Positions 41,579 through 50,556 are shown, counted from the stretch's first letter. The stretch: DNA of 64,000 nucleotides from Spirosoma taeanense (GCF_013127955.1 NZ_CP053435.1:806001-870000); one strand, 5' to 3'. Notes: a model not told the origin generated them from the letters alone. Translations and numbers: made by a program.

Positions 41579-43192
41579 ATGGGCCTGGATCGCAGACTCT
41601 TTCTCAAGCAACTGGGCTTTGGCGCAGCCGGTCTGAGTATAGCCGCTACTTTCGACACGGTTGGCTGGGCTTCGCCGACCCGTTCACTCAGCCTGCCGCG
41701 CAGCCTGCCCGAAGCGCAGGGCGTGGCCTCGGGTGGCCTGCTGAATTTTGTCAATACCGTTGAAGCCGGAAAATTAAACCTGCACAGCCTGATGGTACTT
41801 CGGCATGGGCGGGTTGTGGGCGAAGGCTGGTGGGCGCCGTATGCGCCCCAGTTGAAGCATACATTGTACTCGCTCAGCAAAAGCTTTACGTCGACGGCCG
41901 TTGGCATGGCCGTGGCAGAAGGTCGCCTGACGGTGAATGATAAGGTTGTTTCGTTCTTCAAGGCCGATGCGCCCGCTACCATCAGCGCCAATCTGGCGGC
42001 TATGCGCGTGAAAGACCTGCTGACCATGTCGACCGGGCATGATAAGGACGCAACACCGGCTGTCCGAGGCTCCGGTGAAAAAAACTGGATTAAGGCGTTT
42101 CTGGCGCTGCCGGTCGAGCATGAACCGGGAACGCACTTTGTGTACAACAGTGCCGCGACTTATATGCTCTCGGCGATTGTGCAGAAACTTACTGGCAAAA
42201 CGGTGCTCGCGTACCTGAAACCGCGTTTGTTCGAGCCGCTGGGCATCAACGGCGAAGACTGGGAGGTTGATCCAAACGGAATCAATACCGGCGGCTGGGG
42301 ACTCCGTTTGCGCACGGAAGACATTGCCAAGTTCGGTCAGCTGTATCTGCAGAAAGGCATGTGGAACGGCAAACGGTTGCTGCCCGAGGCCTGGATTGCG
42401 GACGCTACCCGATTTCAGATTCAGTCGGCCGGGGGTAAACGTAAAGCCGAAGAAAACGACTGGCTTCAGGGGTATGGCTATCAGTTCTGGCGGTGTCGCC
42501 ATGATGCGTACCGGGGCGATGGCGCGTTCGGCCAGTACTGCATTGTCCTCCCCAAAGAAGATATGGTCGTTGCCATCACTTCCGAAACAGGGGATATGCA
42601 GGCCATTCTGGACGCCGTATGGAATCATATTCTGCCCGCCGTTCAGGATTCGGGCAAGTCGGTGGATAAGCTGCCTCAGGATGCTTTAAAACGGAAACTG
42701 GCCACGTTGGCCCTGGCTCCGCCCAGTCTGCAATCACCTTCATCGGCAGCGACGCAAATCAGCGGGAATACCTACACGTTCGCGGATAACTCGCTGAAAG
42801 CCAAAACGGCTTCCCTGACGTTTGGCAAGGACGGCTGCATTTTTAAACTGCAGGATGACCGGGGCGACCATCAGGTTACGTGCGGAATAAACCGCTGGGT
42901 AGAGGGTAGTACGACTTTTTCGACCATTCCGCTCAAACTGGTGTCTACGCCGGTGCCAGGCGAAACCAGTTCGAAAGTGGCCGGTAGTGGCGGATGGCAG
43001 GACCCCAACACCTTTGTTATGACGTGGCGGTTTATCGAAACGGCCCATTATGATACCGTTACGTGCCGCTACAATGCCGATGGCGTTGAGGTAAGTTTTG
43101 AAAACAGCATTGCAAAGCTGAACGGCACGAAAGACTCTCGGCCAAAGCTGATGGGAAAACTGCAATCGTCTGTTTCGCAGAGAAAAAGTTGA
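41579..43192 (+). CDS. Tat-exported serine hydrolase (beta-lactamase class C family)
   Basis: This 537-residue protein starts with a twin-arginine signal (DRRLFLKQLGFGAAG). The penicillin-binding-protein fold has the nucleophile motif S98-x-x-K101 (SLSK) and YNSAATYML near 180, where many relatives have YSN. The C-terminal 140 residues form an extra beta-rich domain (TYTFADNSLKAKTASLTFGKDG). Such enzymes are esterases, D-aminopeptidases or beta-lactamases. It lies 60 bases after the ThuA-PQQ gene. Activity cannot be fixed from sequence. Confidence 0.85.
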   Translation: MGLDRRLFLKQLGFGAAGLSIAATFDTVGWASPTRSLSLPRSLPEAQGVASGGLLNFVNTVEAGKLNLHSLMVLRHGRVVGEGWWAPYAPQLKHTLYSLSKSFTSTAVGMAVAEGRLTVNDKVVSFFKADAPATISANLAAMRVKDLLTMSTGHDKDATPAVRGSGEKNWIKAFLALPVEHEPGTHFVYNSAATYMLSAIVQKLTGKTVLAYLKPRLFEPLGINGEDWEVDPNGINTGGWGLRLRTEDIAKFGQLYLQKGMWNGKRLLPEAWIADATRFQIQSAGGKRKAEENDWLQGYGYQFWRCRHDAYRGDGAFGQYCIVLPKEDMVVAITSETGDMQAILDAVWNHILPAVQDSGKSVDKLPQDALKRKLATLALAPPSLQSPSSAATQISGNTYTFADNSLKAKTASLTFGKDGCIFKLQDDRGDHQVTCGINRWVEGSTTFSTIPLKLVSTPVPGETSSKVAGSGGWQDPNTFVMTWRFIETAHYDTVTCRYNADGVEVSFENSIAKLNGTKDSRPKLMGKLQSSVSQRKS

Positions 43193-43209
43193 GCAACGTA
43201 AACGTAATC

Positions 43210-43257
43210 AAGCGCATTGCCGCCTATCGGATTAATCCCGCAGGCGGCAATGCGCTT
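43210..43257. terminator. Long hairpin between convergent genes
   Basis: AAGCGCATTGCCGCCT (43210-43225) pairs perfectly with AGGCGGCAATGCGCTT (43242-43257). The 16-base loop itself contains the palindrome GGATTAATCC (43229-43238). It separates the serine hydrolase and the DUF2807 gene. There is little T run, so it may protect mRNA ends as well as terminate. Confidence 0.65.
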
Positions 43258-43287
43258 GGTTGGTTTAAAAGGCTTATTTCTCGCCAA

Positions 43288-43998
43288 TTAATCGTTTTGT
43301 ACGCTACTGGCTCCGCTCACGTGCTGCCGCACGGTGGGTGTGCCCCGGTACCGCACGGTGCTGGCTCCGCTGGCATCGACGACCAGCGCTGTGTTTACGC
43401 TGACACTGGCTTTGCTGGCCCCCGATACGTTAATGTTCGCTTCGGCAACCGGATACGTAAAGGCTTGCAGCTTCGATGCACCCGACAGATCGGCCGCCAG
43501 CGACGAGCCGTTTCCATTCAACTGCAGGTTCGACGCACCCGACAACCCGATGTTCGTTCGTGCTGCCTGTACGGTAAATTCCCCTTTGGATGCGCCTGAC
43601 AATTCAATGTCCAGCTCACGCAGGTTTGTAAAGCCTGTAATCGTCGACTGGCTGGCTCCTGAAAAGGCAACGCCCCGTAGCGTTGGCATGGTAATGAGAA
43701 AGGCTGTCCGATGTTTGCGATTCCGCGAGTTACGGTACCGGGCAAACAACGTTCCGCTGCGGGTATACACATCCAGATCGTCCAGATTGCGCTGATCGCC
43801 TTCAGCTACGATACTAAAAGTAACTCCGGACTGGACGGTAATAGAAAAGGCACTGCCCATGTCGAGCCGGTCAAAGCCGCTCAGGGCGTAGGTCTGTTCG
43901 CCGGCCTGATAGGGGCCAATGTCCTCGGGCCCGCAGGCGACCAGACTAATTAATACGAAGGCAATACAACTAATCTGATAACGTAAGCTGCGTTTCAT
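43288..43998 (-). CDS. DUF2807 (GIN domain) lipoprotein
   Basis: This 236-residue protein has a lipobox LVAC (C22). The mature part is a DUF2807 right-handed beta-helix-like domain, and the motif SGAS recurs seven times (for example FSGASQ, LSGASK, LSGASN, VSGASK), about once every 16-25 residues. This family is sometimes labelled an adhesin head domain, but its role is unknown. It faces a hairpin downstream and lies about 90 bases from the STN-barrel gene, which reads in the same direction. Confidence 0.88.
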   Translation of the reverse strand: MKRSLRYQISCIAFVLISLVACGPEDIGPYQAGEQTYALSGFDRLDMGSAFSITVQSGVTFSIVAEGDQRNLDDLDVYTRSGTLFARYRNSRNRKHRTAFLITMPTLRGVAFSGASQSTITGFTNLRELDIELSGASKGEFTVQAARTNIGLSGASNLQLNGNGSSLAADLSGASKLQAFTYPVAEANINVSGASKASVSVNTALVVDASGASTVRYRGTPTVRQHVSGASSVQND

Positions 43999-44090
43999 GG
44001 TGTTTACTGGTTAAATGAATATGCTGTATTTGGCTTCATGACAGCCTCCTTTTCATTTACCCCTACGCGTCAGAAGAAAATTTTCAGTTT

Positions 44091-45950
44091 TTAAGGCGTA
44101 CCGAACCGCAGGCCGGCCTGAAAGCCTATCCAGCCCCAATGGCGGGCGTTACCAAAATCGGTGGTGCGATTGTCGAAGAGGGGCAGAGCGGGCCGAAGCA
44201 GGGGCCGGGTAGTCCCGCCGGTGCTAAAAAACCAGTTGGCCGATGGACCGAACGCGAGGAACAGCCCCCGGCTGAGTTTAGTCTCAATCAGAGGGCTGAA
44301 CCGAATTTGCTGGTTCCAGTCGTCGATCGTTCGGGTCCTGTAAAGGAAATAATGCCCGGTAGCCTCCAGACTCAGCAGCGTTCCTGGCGACAGCCGGAAT
44401 GCGGTTCCTAAACCGTAGCCGACGCTCAGCCAGGGATTATCTGTCTGGTTAAAACTACTGCCCGCCGTGAAAATATTGTAGAACTGCCGGACGCCCGTGC
44501 GATACGTTAAATTCAGCCGGTTAACTTCATTGGTGGCCACCTCAATCCGCCGAAAGCCATTGTTTACGTGGCTGAATAAGCCAATGGGAACGCTGCCCGA
44601 TGATTCGGCAATGTTGATCAGACCAATCTGCGTTCCGCCCGAAATTGCCCCCGCCCGGTTGAGCAGGCCGCTGATCTGCCAGCCCTGCACGTTGCGACGG
44701 GCGAAATTAAACAGCCCAGCCAGTTGGACGCCGTTGATAGACTGGCCAGTATAATTTATCAGCCCACCGATTTGCACGCCACGCGACATATCGCCCAGCG
44801 TCAGATTGAACAAACCGCCGATTTGTACGCCCTGTGCCTGTTGTAGATTAATATTGAACAAACCACCTGCCTGCGTACTGCGCACATCGCCCCCGTTGAG
44901 GTTAAACAGTCCACCCGCCTGCACGCCATGCACCTGCCCGCCCACAAGGTTACCAAGTCCCGCTACCTGAACGCCCTGCACATCATTCCGAACAAGGTTG
45001 AGCAGGCCACCAGCTTCGAAGGCACGCACGCCAAGTGAGTAGCCCACAAAGACGTTAAACGAAAGCCGGTTGATAATACGTCCGCTCAATCGGTGATTCG
45101 TGCCGATGTACGGCACCAGCGATACCTGCCAGTCGCGGTAGAGCGTATCGCGGCTCAGGTTGATGTCGTGGATCGCCTGCTGCGCCGATACAAACAGCTG
45201 CATGAGGCCCATGCGCCCGCGGTCAAGTGCCGACATCGGAGGGTGCCGGGGCGTCGAGTCGATGGCTGCGACCAGAGTTGGTAAGACAACCGGCGGGGTA
45301 ATGGGGGGTATAGCGGGGCGGGTTGTGTCTTCGCTGGTCCGTATCGGTAGCGCCTGTAGGGGTGTGCTGGGTGGCTGGGGCGTCAGGCGAATGTTGACCG
45401 AGTGATTGAATCTGGCCCGAACCGTAACGGTTTCGCCTAGATACGACTGCTTCCGCACATCGAGCCGAATCGTTGGCAGATTACTCGGCAGTCGAATGCG
45501 GTAATACCCAAATGGGTTACTGACGGTAGAGGCCAGGGTTGTTTTCTCGAAAATACTGGCCTGCGCAATGCGTTCGCCGGTTTGCTCGTCGAAAATATAG
45601 CCATCCAGCAAAAGCTGTTTGGGTGCCGTTTCGGGCGGGTCGGCGCGGAGCAGAATGATATAGTTTCCCCGCGATTTATACGTCATGCTGCGGGCAAACA
45701 GCTGGTTGAGCACCTGCCGAACCGGCGCGTTGGTCAGCCGGACCGTAACGAGCGTAGCCGGGTCAAGGCGGGTTGGGTCGTAGGAAAATTCCAGACGCCC
45801 GGCGCGGCTGATCTGCCTGAGCGCATTTTCAACCCGCTCGTTCCGAATATCGACCGAGATGAGCCGCTCAAGCGGGGGCGTCGTCTGCGCCAGCAGCCGG
45901 GTGCTCAAGAGCAGGAGAAAGAGAAAGATAGAAGAACGTATCGGGGCCAT
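44091..45950 (-). CDS. STN-domain protein with carboxypeptidase-like domain and GVQxGGLxN repeats
   Basis: This 619-residue protein has a signal peptide (ending near LLAQ-TT) and then an STN domain (about 27-102, VDIRNERVENALRQISRAGRLEFSYD), the module that touches FecR in TonB-dependent receptors. A carboxypeptidase-regulatory domain (about 113-190) and a proline-rich linker follow. Between about 305 and 460 there are some nine tandem repeats of 16-18 residues with the core GVQ-x-GGL-x-N, similar to bacterial LA_2272-type surface repeats. Barrel-like strands end the protein. There is no plug or full TonB receptor barrel. It is the last gene after an ECF sigma factor and FecR, so it may be their signal input or an outer-membrane output. 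Confidence 0.8.
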   Translation of the reverse strand: MAPIRSSIFLFLLLLSTRLLAQTTPPLERLISVDIRNERVENALRQISRAGRLEFSYDPTRLDPATLVTVRLTNAPVRQVLNQLFARSMTYKSRGNYIILLRADPPETAPKQLLLDGYIFDEQTGERIAQASIFEKTTLASTVSNPFGYYRIRLPSNLPTIRLDVRKQSYLGETVTVRARFNHSVNIRLTPQPPSTPLQALPIRTSEDTTRPAIPPITPPVVLPTLVAAIDSTPRHPPMSALDRGRMGLMQLFVSAQQAIHDINLSRDTLYRDWQVSLVPYIGTNHRLSGRIINRLSFNVFVGYSLGVRAFEAGGLLNLVRNDVQGVQVAGLGNLVGGQVHGVQAGGLFNLNGGDVRSTQAGGLFNINLQQAQGVQIGGLFNLTLGDMSRGVQIGGLINYTGQSINGVQLAGLFNFARRNVQGWQISGLLNRAGAISGGTQIGLINIAESSGSVPIGLFSHVNNGFRRIEVATNEVNRLNLTYRTGVRQFYNIFTAGSSFNQTDNPWLSVGYGLGTAFRLSPGTLLSLEATGHYFLYRTRTIDDWNQQIRFSPLIETKLSRGLFLAFGPSANWFFSTGGTTRPLLRPALPLFDNRTTDFGNARHWGWIGFQAGLRFGTP

Positions 45951-45998
45951 TGACAGGAAATTTTAAAGCAAGACAGCCAACCGGGTGTTAGCCCCTAT

Positions 45999-47072
45999 CT
46001 ACTGGCAGCCATCGCCTTCTAAAACCACCTGCTGACCGACTCGCCTAACGCGTAACTGCAGCGTTTCGGCCGTAATGGCGATGACGTCATCCAGCGGCAA
46101 TTTGTCGAAACGAGTGCTCAGAAGGCAGTTCCCCAGCCGGGCGCTACCCAGCCGCACGTCGGCCTGATAAACGGTATTGATCGTTTGCACAACGTTACGT
46201 AACGGCTCTTTATCGAACACCAGCTGACGGGTTTTATACGCGAACACATTTGGAGAAACCTGGAGAATCTGGCGAAGCGTATCAGCCCCGGCCACGAAGG
46301 TTGCCTGCTGATTAGGCGTAAGAACAACGGCTTTGCGGCCACCGGCAAACCGAACCTTACCCGTACGAACAGCCACGCTGACGTTCGCGTCGTAAGCCCG
46401 GACATTGAACGACGTTCCTAATACCTGCACGGTGGTCTCCCGGGCCTGAATGCGGAATGGCCGCGTAGCATCGGGCGAAACGTCGAAGAAGGCTTCGCCC
46501 GTCAGCGTAACGTCGCGATGGTCGTCGGCAAACGTGGCTGGGTAGTGCAGGGTTGAGTGTCGATTCAGGAGAATTTTAGTGCCATCGGAGAGGGTTTTGT
46601 TCAGAGATTGCGTGGTTGTGGTCAGCGTCAGAAACGTTTGCTCGCCGGGCGGTGGCTGCTGCCCCCGGAAGCGAAGAGCCAGCCAGCCGGCACCTAGCGC
46701 CAGCAGCAGCACGGCTGCGATACGCCAGATTGGCCGGGACCAGATTGATCGGTGTTGGGCTGGCAGCGCGTCGATCTGAACCGGCAATGGTTTGATTGTT
46801 GGCTCCGGCTGCGATCCGGGCGAACCTGATAGCCCGCGCATTTTCTGGTGAACGGCTTTCCAGGCCGCATCGGTATTAATCGACGATTGATCGGCGGGCG
46901 TTGCCGTTTGCCAGATGCGTTCAAAGCGAACAAAATCGTCAGGACTGGTCGTTGACGCAACTGAGCTGTCGCCGTCGAGCCACTGCTGTACCCGCGCCGA
47001 CTCGTCCGGGTCGGTTTCGCCCGCCAGAAACTTGGCCAGCAAGGCGTCGTCTATGGGTTGTTGGTCTGCCAT
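45999..47072 (-). CDS. FecR-family anti-sigma regulator
   Basis: This 357-residue inner-membrane protein has a cytoplasmic N-terminal part that holds the sigma factor and a single membrane segment (about 115-134, RIAAVLLLALGAGWLAL). The periplasmic FecR domain contains TLSDGTKILLNRHSTLHYP, GEAFFDV and VLGTSFNVRAY. A C-terminal DUF4974 domain (about 275-350) has the QLVFDKEPLRNVVQTINTVY pattern. It starts three bases after the sigma-factor stop. It would pass a signal from the STN-domain protein to the sigma factor. Confidence 0.92.
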   Translation of the reverse strand: MADQQPIDDALLAKFLAGETDPDESARVQQWLDGDSSVASTTSPDDFVRFERIWQTATPADQSSINTDAAWKAVHQKMRGLSGSPGSQPEPTIKPLPVQIDALPAQHRSIWSRPIWRIAAVLLLALGAGWLALRFRGQQPPPGEQTFLTLTTTTQSLNKTLSDGTKILLNRHSTLHYPATFADDHRDVTLTGEAFFDVSPDATRPFRIQARETTVQVLGTSFNVRAYDANVSVAVRTGKVRFAGGRKAVVLTPNQQATFVAGADTLRQILQVSPNVFAYKTRQLVFDKEPLRNVVQTINTVYQADVRLGSARLGNCLLSTRFDKLPLDDVIAITAETLQLRVRRVGQQVVLEGDGCQ

Positions 47073-47075
47073 GGC

Positions 47076-47693
47076 TCAGGGCTGGTTTAGCAGCCAAATG
47101 AAAAGTATAGGTAGGTAGTCGCTCAATTCTGTTCGTAATAAACGAAGGGCTTTACCGATCTGATTTTCCACTGTTTTAATGGAAATGCCCAATTGATCGG
47201 CAATCTCTCCGTATTTCAGCTCCTCAAACCGGCTTAACGTAAACGCCAGTCGGCACTGTTCGGGCAGTTTTTGAATAGCCGCCTGCAGCCGGTCAGCCAG
47301 CTCATCGCCCAGCAGTGTGTGGATTGGTGACTCGGCGGTCGTCTCACCAGCGTAGAGCGTGTGCTCTCGGTGTTCGTCGCGAACCGCCAGGTGCTTGATC
47401 CGGTTCAGGCAGCGATTATGCACGGCCCGAAACAGATAGGACTTCAACGAAGTTGTAATAAATAGACCGTCGCGTTTTTCCCAGAGTGCCAGAAACATGA
47501 TCTGTACTTCTTCTTCGGCCTCGTCGGCGTCGGGCAGAAACTGGCGGGCGTAACGGCACAAGGAAGCGTAATGCTGCCGGAAAACAGCTTCAAACGCTTG
47601 CTCGTTGCCTTGTCGGATGGCCGAAAGTACGTCCTGTTCAGCTGGTTGCACTGACTTGGGTGGATGGATGATAGGATAGGGTAAAACTATCAT
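47076..47693 (-). CDS. ECF RNA polymerase sigma factor (FecI-like)
   Basis: This 205-residue protein has sigma region 2 (FEAVFRQHYASLCRYARQFLPDADEAEEEVQIMFLALWEKRD) and region 4 (LPEQCRLAFTLSRFEELKYGEIADQLGISIKTVENQIGKALRLLR), the usual layout of Bacteroidota FecI-type factors. The ATG at 47693 is preferred over a longer frame starting at 47729. It is the first gene of the sigma/FecR/STN operon and directs transcription of target genes when released by FecR. Confidence 0.92.
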   Translation of the reverse strand: MIVLPYPIIHPPKSVQPAEQDVLSAIRQGNEQAFEAVFRQHYASLCRYARQFLPDADEAEEEVQIMFLALWEKRDGLFITTSLKSYLFRAVHNRCLNRIKHLAVRDEHREHTLYAGETTAESPIHTLLGDELADRLQAAIQKLPEQCRLAFTLSRFEELKYGEIADQLGISIKTVENQIGKALRLLRTELSDYLPILFIWLLNQP

Positions 47694-47982
47694 TTTCACA
47701 GAACATACATTTAGCTGGTGATAAGACACCTATTCTTCGGTAGACCCCTATGCACTTTTTAAATAAATTATAGTTTGATTTTTATTTTTCTGAAATTGGG
47801 GTGAGATTAGTAGTTCGGAAATCCTTTTTTCGGCCGGATGCTGATGAATGCTTTCCTAACCAATCGGAACTGTACAGAAAACCAGCCGGCAGATTTCAAG
47901 CGATTTTCCGGGTTGGTATAGGGGTGAGAGCCTGACGAGCTGTCCTATTAACGAACGAAACAACAAGTTACTTTCAGACATT

Positions 47983-48573
47983 ATGCTGCTCATTCAATTA
48001 ACGGGCATATGCCTCCTGAATCTCTTCTTCTGCGCTCCGTCGGCGCAGCCGCTGACCTATGATGTAGTTGTTAATAACGCAAACGTTGGTCAGTTACGCG
48101 TTAACTCAACAACTACAGCCACCGGCGTTCAATATCAGGTCGATGGATCGGTGACTATGAATCTGTTAGGGGAAAAACGGATGATTACGCAATTTACCAG
48201 CATCTACCGGGGAAGTTTAATGACCGAAGCGTCGTCCGTTGAACAGCTTAACGGACGAACACGCCATAACTCGTCGGTTAACTGGGATGGTAACAGCTAT
48301 CATATCCGCATCAACGATGCCCGATCGCGGCTAACCGACCGTCGGGTAACCTATAGCACAGCCCGTTTATACTACCACGAGCCGTATCAGATTCGGGAGT
48401 TATTCTCGGAGCGGCACGGTCAATTCTGTCACCTGCGGCCCGTAGGTGCGCATACCTATGAGCTGACTATGCCCGATGGCCGAAAAAATTATTACCGCTA
48501 CGTAGACGGCGTTTGCCGGGAAGTAGAGGTAAATCAGCCGTTTTTTACCTGCTACTTCCGGCTGCATACCTAA
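47983..48573 (+). CDS. DUF6134 family exported protein
   Basis: This 196-residue protein has a signal peptide (ending near SAQP) and a beta-rich mature domain: TYDVVVNNANVGQLRVNSTTTATGVQYQVDGS, then TQFTSIYRGSLMTEASSVEQLNGR, the usual DUF6134 pattern of a strand-rich domain of unknown function. It is divergent from the ECF sigma factor gene, with about 290 bases between. Confidence 0.75.
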   Translation: MLLIQLTGICLLNLFFCAPSAQPLTYDVVVNNANVGQLRVNSTTTATGVQYQVDGSVTMNLLGEKRMITQFTSIYRGSLMTEASSVEQLNGRTRHNSSVNWDGNSYHIRINDARSRLTDRRVTYSTARLYYHEPYQIRELFSERHGQFCHLRPVGAHTYELTMPDGRKNYYRYVDGVCREVEVNQPFFTCYFRLHT

Positions 48574-48627
48574 GCCTGAGTTCTTCCGGGCTCATTAGCC
48601 TTTCTTCTTTACAAAAGCTGAAAGCAA

Positions 48628-48641
48628 CTGACGGGCGTCAG
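48628..48641 (-). terminator. Possible weak terminator of the thioredoxin gene
   Basis: CTGAC (48628-48632) pairs with GTCAG (48637-48641) around four bases, and the minus strand then reads TTGCTTTCAGCTTTTG. The stem is short, so this is tentative. Confidence 0.3.
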
Positions 48642-48643
48642 AC

Positions 48644-48955
48644 TTACCCGCCATACTGTTTCACCAGACCTTCCAGCGTGTGCAACGGCTGAACGCCCGA
48701 CTGGCGCCAGACAATCTTACCGCCTTTGAACAGGATCATGGTCGGAATACTTCGAATCTGATATTGCATGGCCGCTTTCTGACTTTTATCAACGTTGACC
48801 TTAACAACGCGGACTTTCTCGCCAACGCGGTCGGTCAGTTGTTTCAGAATGGGAGCCTGCTGCTTGCAGGGGCCGCACCAGTCGGCGTAGAAATCTACCA
48901 GTACGGGCTTATCGCCGTGAATAATATCATGAAAAGATTCTTTGGTCTGGCTCAT
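48644..48955 (-). CDS. trxA: Thioredoxin
   Basis: This 103-residue protein has the redox site WCGPC (C27, C30), the cis-proline in SIPTM and the ending LEGLVKQYGG. It reduces disulfides in the cytoplasm. The ATG at 48955 gives the normal thioredoxin length; the open frame runs further back to 49105, but that part overlaps the divergent gene and has no family match. The proline-rich or signal region of exported thioredoxins is absent. Confidence 0.93.
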   Translation of the reverse strand: MSQTKESFHDIIHGDKPVLVDFYADWCGPCKQQAPILKQLTDRVGEKVRVVKVNVDKSQKAAMQYQIRSIPTMILFKGGKIVWRQSGVQPLHTLEGLVKQYGG

Positions 48956-49056
48956 AACGTTGTTGCGTTTATAGGTTGGATGTAGTTGTTTCGTATTTAG
49001 TAAACATTGCCAGGGGGCCGCTGGTTCGAGCCGACACCCATCCCGCTCCTCCAGCC

Positions 49057-49665
49057 ATGAAAGAGATTCTGCCCGTTCTGCTAACGTTCTTGCTGGCAAG
49101 CACAACAGCTGCCCAGACGCCGTTCGCTGACCAGATTGCCCGGCATCGGGAGACGTATCGAAACGAATTCCTGATTACGCCGAACAGCCCGCTGAAATCG
49201 GCGGAAGCTTTGTCGTATCTGCGGTTCTTTGCGCCCGACTCGGCTTATCGGGTTACGGCCACGGTACAGTTAACGCCCGATGCCGAGCCGTTTGACATGC
49301 CAACCTACAGCGGAAAAACCAGTCCGAATGTGCAGTATGCGGTGCTGTCGTTTCAGCTTAAGGGCAAACCACAGCAACTGGTCGTGTACCGGAGCCTGAA
49401 TCTGGCTCGACTGCCGCAGTACCGGAACTATCTGTTTTTACCCTTTAAAGACGTTACGTCGGGGCAGTCGACCTACGGTGGAGGACGTTACCTGGACTTC
49501 CGCACCGGCGACATAAAAAACGGCCGCTTAGTGCTCGATTTCAACAAAGCCTATAATCCTTACTGCGCGTACAGCGACGGGTACTCCTGTCCCATTCCGC
49601 CGAAAGCCAACGTGCTCTCTGTCGCCATTGAAGCGGGGGAGATGACCTACGGCAAAATCCACTGA
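49057..49665 (+). CDS. DUF1684 family exported protein
   Basis: This 202-residue protein has a signal peptide (ending near TAAQ-TP). Family blocks are RNEFLITPNSPL, LRFFAPDSAYRV, GGGRYLDF, DFNKAYNPYCAYSDGYSCPIPP and N-x-LSVAIEAGE. The family is of unknown function. The ATG at 49057 matches the signal peptide; an upstream extension to 48976 overlaps nothing useful. It is divergent from the thioredoxin gene, with about 100 bases between. Confidence 0.85.
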   Translation: MKEILPVLLTFLLASTTAAQTPFADQIARHRETYRNEFLITPNSPLKSAEALSYLRFFAPDSAYRVTATVQLTPDAEPFDMPTYSGKTSPNVQYAVLSFQLKGKPQQLVVYRSLNLARLPQYRNYLFLPFKDVTSGQSTYGGGRYLDFRTGDIKNGRLVLDFNKAYNPYCAYSDGYSCPIPPKANVLSVAIEAGEMTYGKIH

Positions 49666-49687
49666 TTAAATCGCGCTCCTGCTAAGG

Positions 49688-50458
49688 TCAATACCCCCAG
49701 GCCAGTAGTCCGCCATCGACCGCGATGGTCTGTCCGGTAACGTAACCCGAAGCGGGCATACTCAGAAAGGATACCACTGAGGCCACTTCTTCGGGTTCTC
49801 CAACGCGGTTCATGGGCGTCCGTTTCAGGATACCACCCAGCTTTTCGGGGTTTGTCAGCACCGGGCTGGCCAAAGGCGTGCGGATATACCAGGGCGCAAC
49901 GGCGTTGACCCGGATGCCATCAGCGGCCCACTCCACGGCCAGATTGCGGGTGAGCTGAAGCAGGGCGGCTTTACTCATACCGTAAAGCGATCCACTGCTG
50001 GTATGCGTCAGCCCCGATACCGACGAAACCATGATGACCTTTGCGTTGCCGGAGGCTTTCAGCAGCGGATAGGCTGCCTGGGTCAGTTCGTAAGCCGAGC
50101 GCTGGTTGGTGTTCAGAACGTGATCATACTCGGCAGGGCTGTATTCAGCGGTTGGCTTACGGATGTTTGTCCCGGCATTGTTCACCAGAATGTCCAGCGT
50201 GTTCCAGCTCGTCTGAAGCGCTTCAATGACCTGCGCGGCCACGCCTGGCTGACTGACATCCGCTGCCAGACCATCGACAGTATGGCCCTGTTGCCGGTAG
50301 TCGGTAAGTTGCTGCTGCAAAAGGTCATTGTCGCGGGCAATGATAAATACGGCCGCGCCGAGGTCCAGAAACTGCCGGACGATAGCCTCGCCGATACCTT
50401 TGGTTCCACCCGTAACGAGGGCGCGTTGGCCGCTCAGCGACCAGAGAGATTGATTCAT
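49688..50458 (-). CDS. Short-chain dehydrogenase/reductase (tropinone-reductase-like)
   Basis: This 256-residue NAD(P)-dependent enzyme has the nucleotide motif TGGTKGIG (residues 16-23), NNAGTN, the catalytic serine in VSSVSG and the YxxxK motif in LYGMSKAAL. The C-terminal part has [13 protein letters not shown]. It belongs with the tropinone-reductase-like SDRs, whose substrates in bacteria are mostly unknown. The ATG at 50458 is used instead of a TTG at 50464. It is divergent from the M16 peptidase pair. Confidence 0.9.
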   Translation of the reverse strand: MNQSLWSLSGQRALVTGGTKGIGEAIVRQFLDLGAAVFIIARDNDLLQQQLTDYRQQGHTVDGLAADVSQPGVAAQVIEALQTSWNTLDILVNNAGTNIRKPTAEYSPAEYDHVLNTNQRSAYELTQAAYPLLKASGNAKVIMVSSVSGLTHTSSGSLYGMSKAALLQLTRNLAVEWAADGIRVNAVAPWYIRTPLASPVLTNPEKLGGILKRTPMNRVGEPEEVASVVSFLSMPASGYVTGQTIAVDGGLLAWGY

Positions 50459-50556
50459 GAGCAATGAGTTATTTCAACCGGAACGCAAAGAAACGGCTTT
50501 TTGTAATCCGCTTTATCAGGCGTATTTTTAGCTTTTCTCTCAATCAATTCATTCAC

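Noticed and set aside
41774-42628. A 284-codon open frame antisense to the serine hydrolase gene
   Set aside because: It overlaps a gene with clear family motifs and its translation shows no domain or signal.
43288-43998. The regular SGAS-coding repeat as a possible CRISPR-like array
   Set aside because: The repeats are short, vary in DNA sequence and spacing, and follow the reading frame of a DUF2807 protein.
48956-49105. N-terminal extension of the thioredoxin
   Set aside because: It overlaps the divergent DUF1684 start and has no similarity to thioredoxins; the ATG at 48955 gives the standard length.
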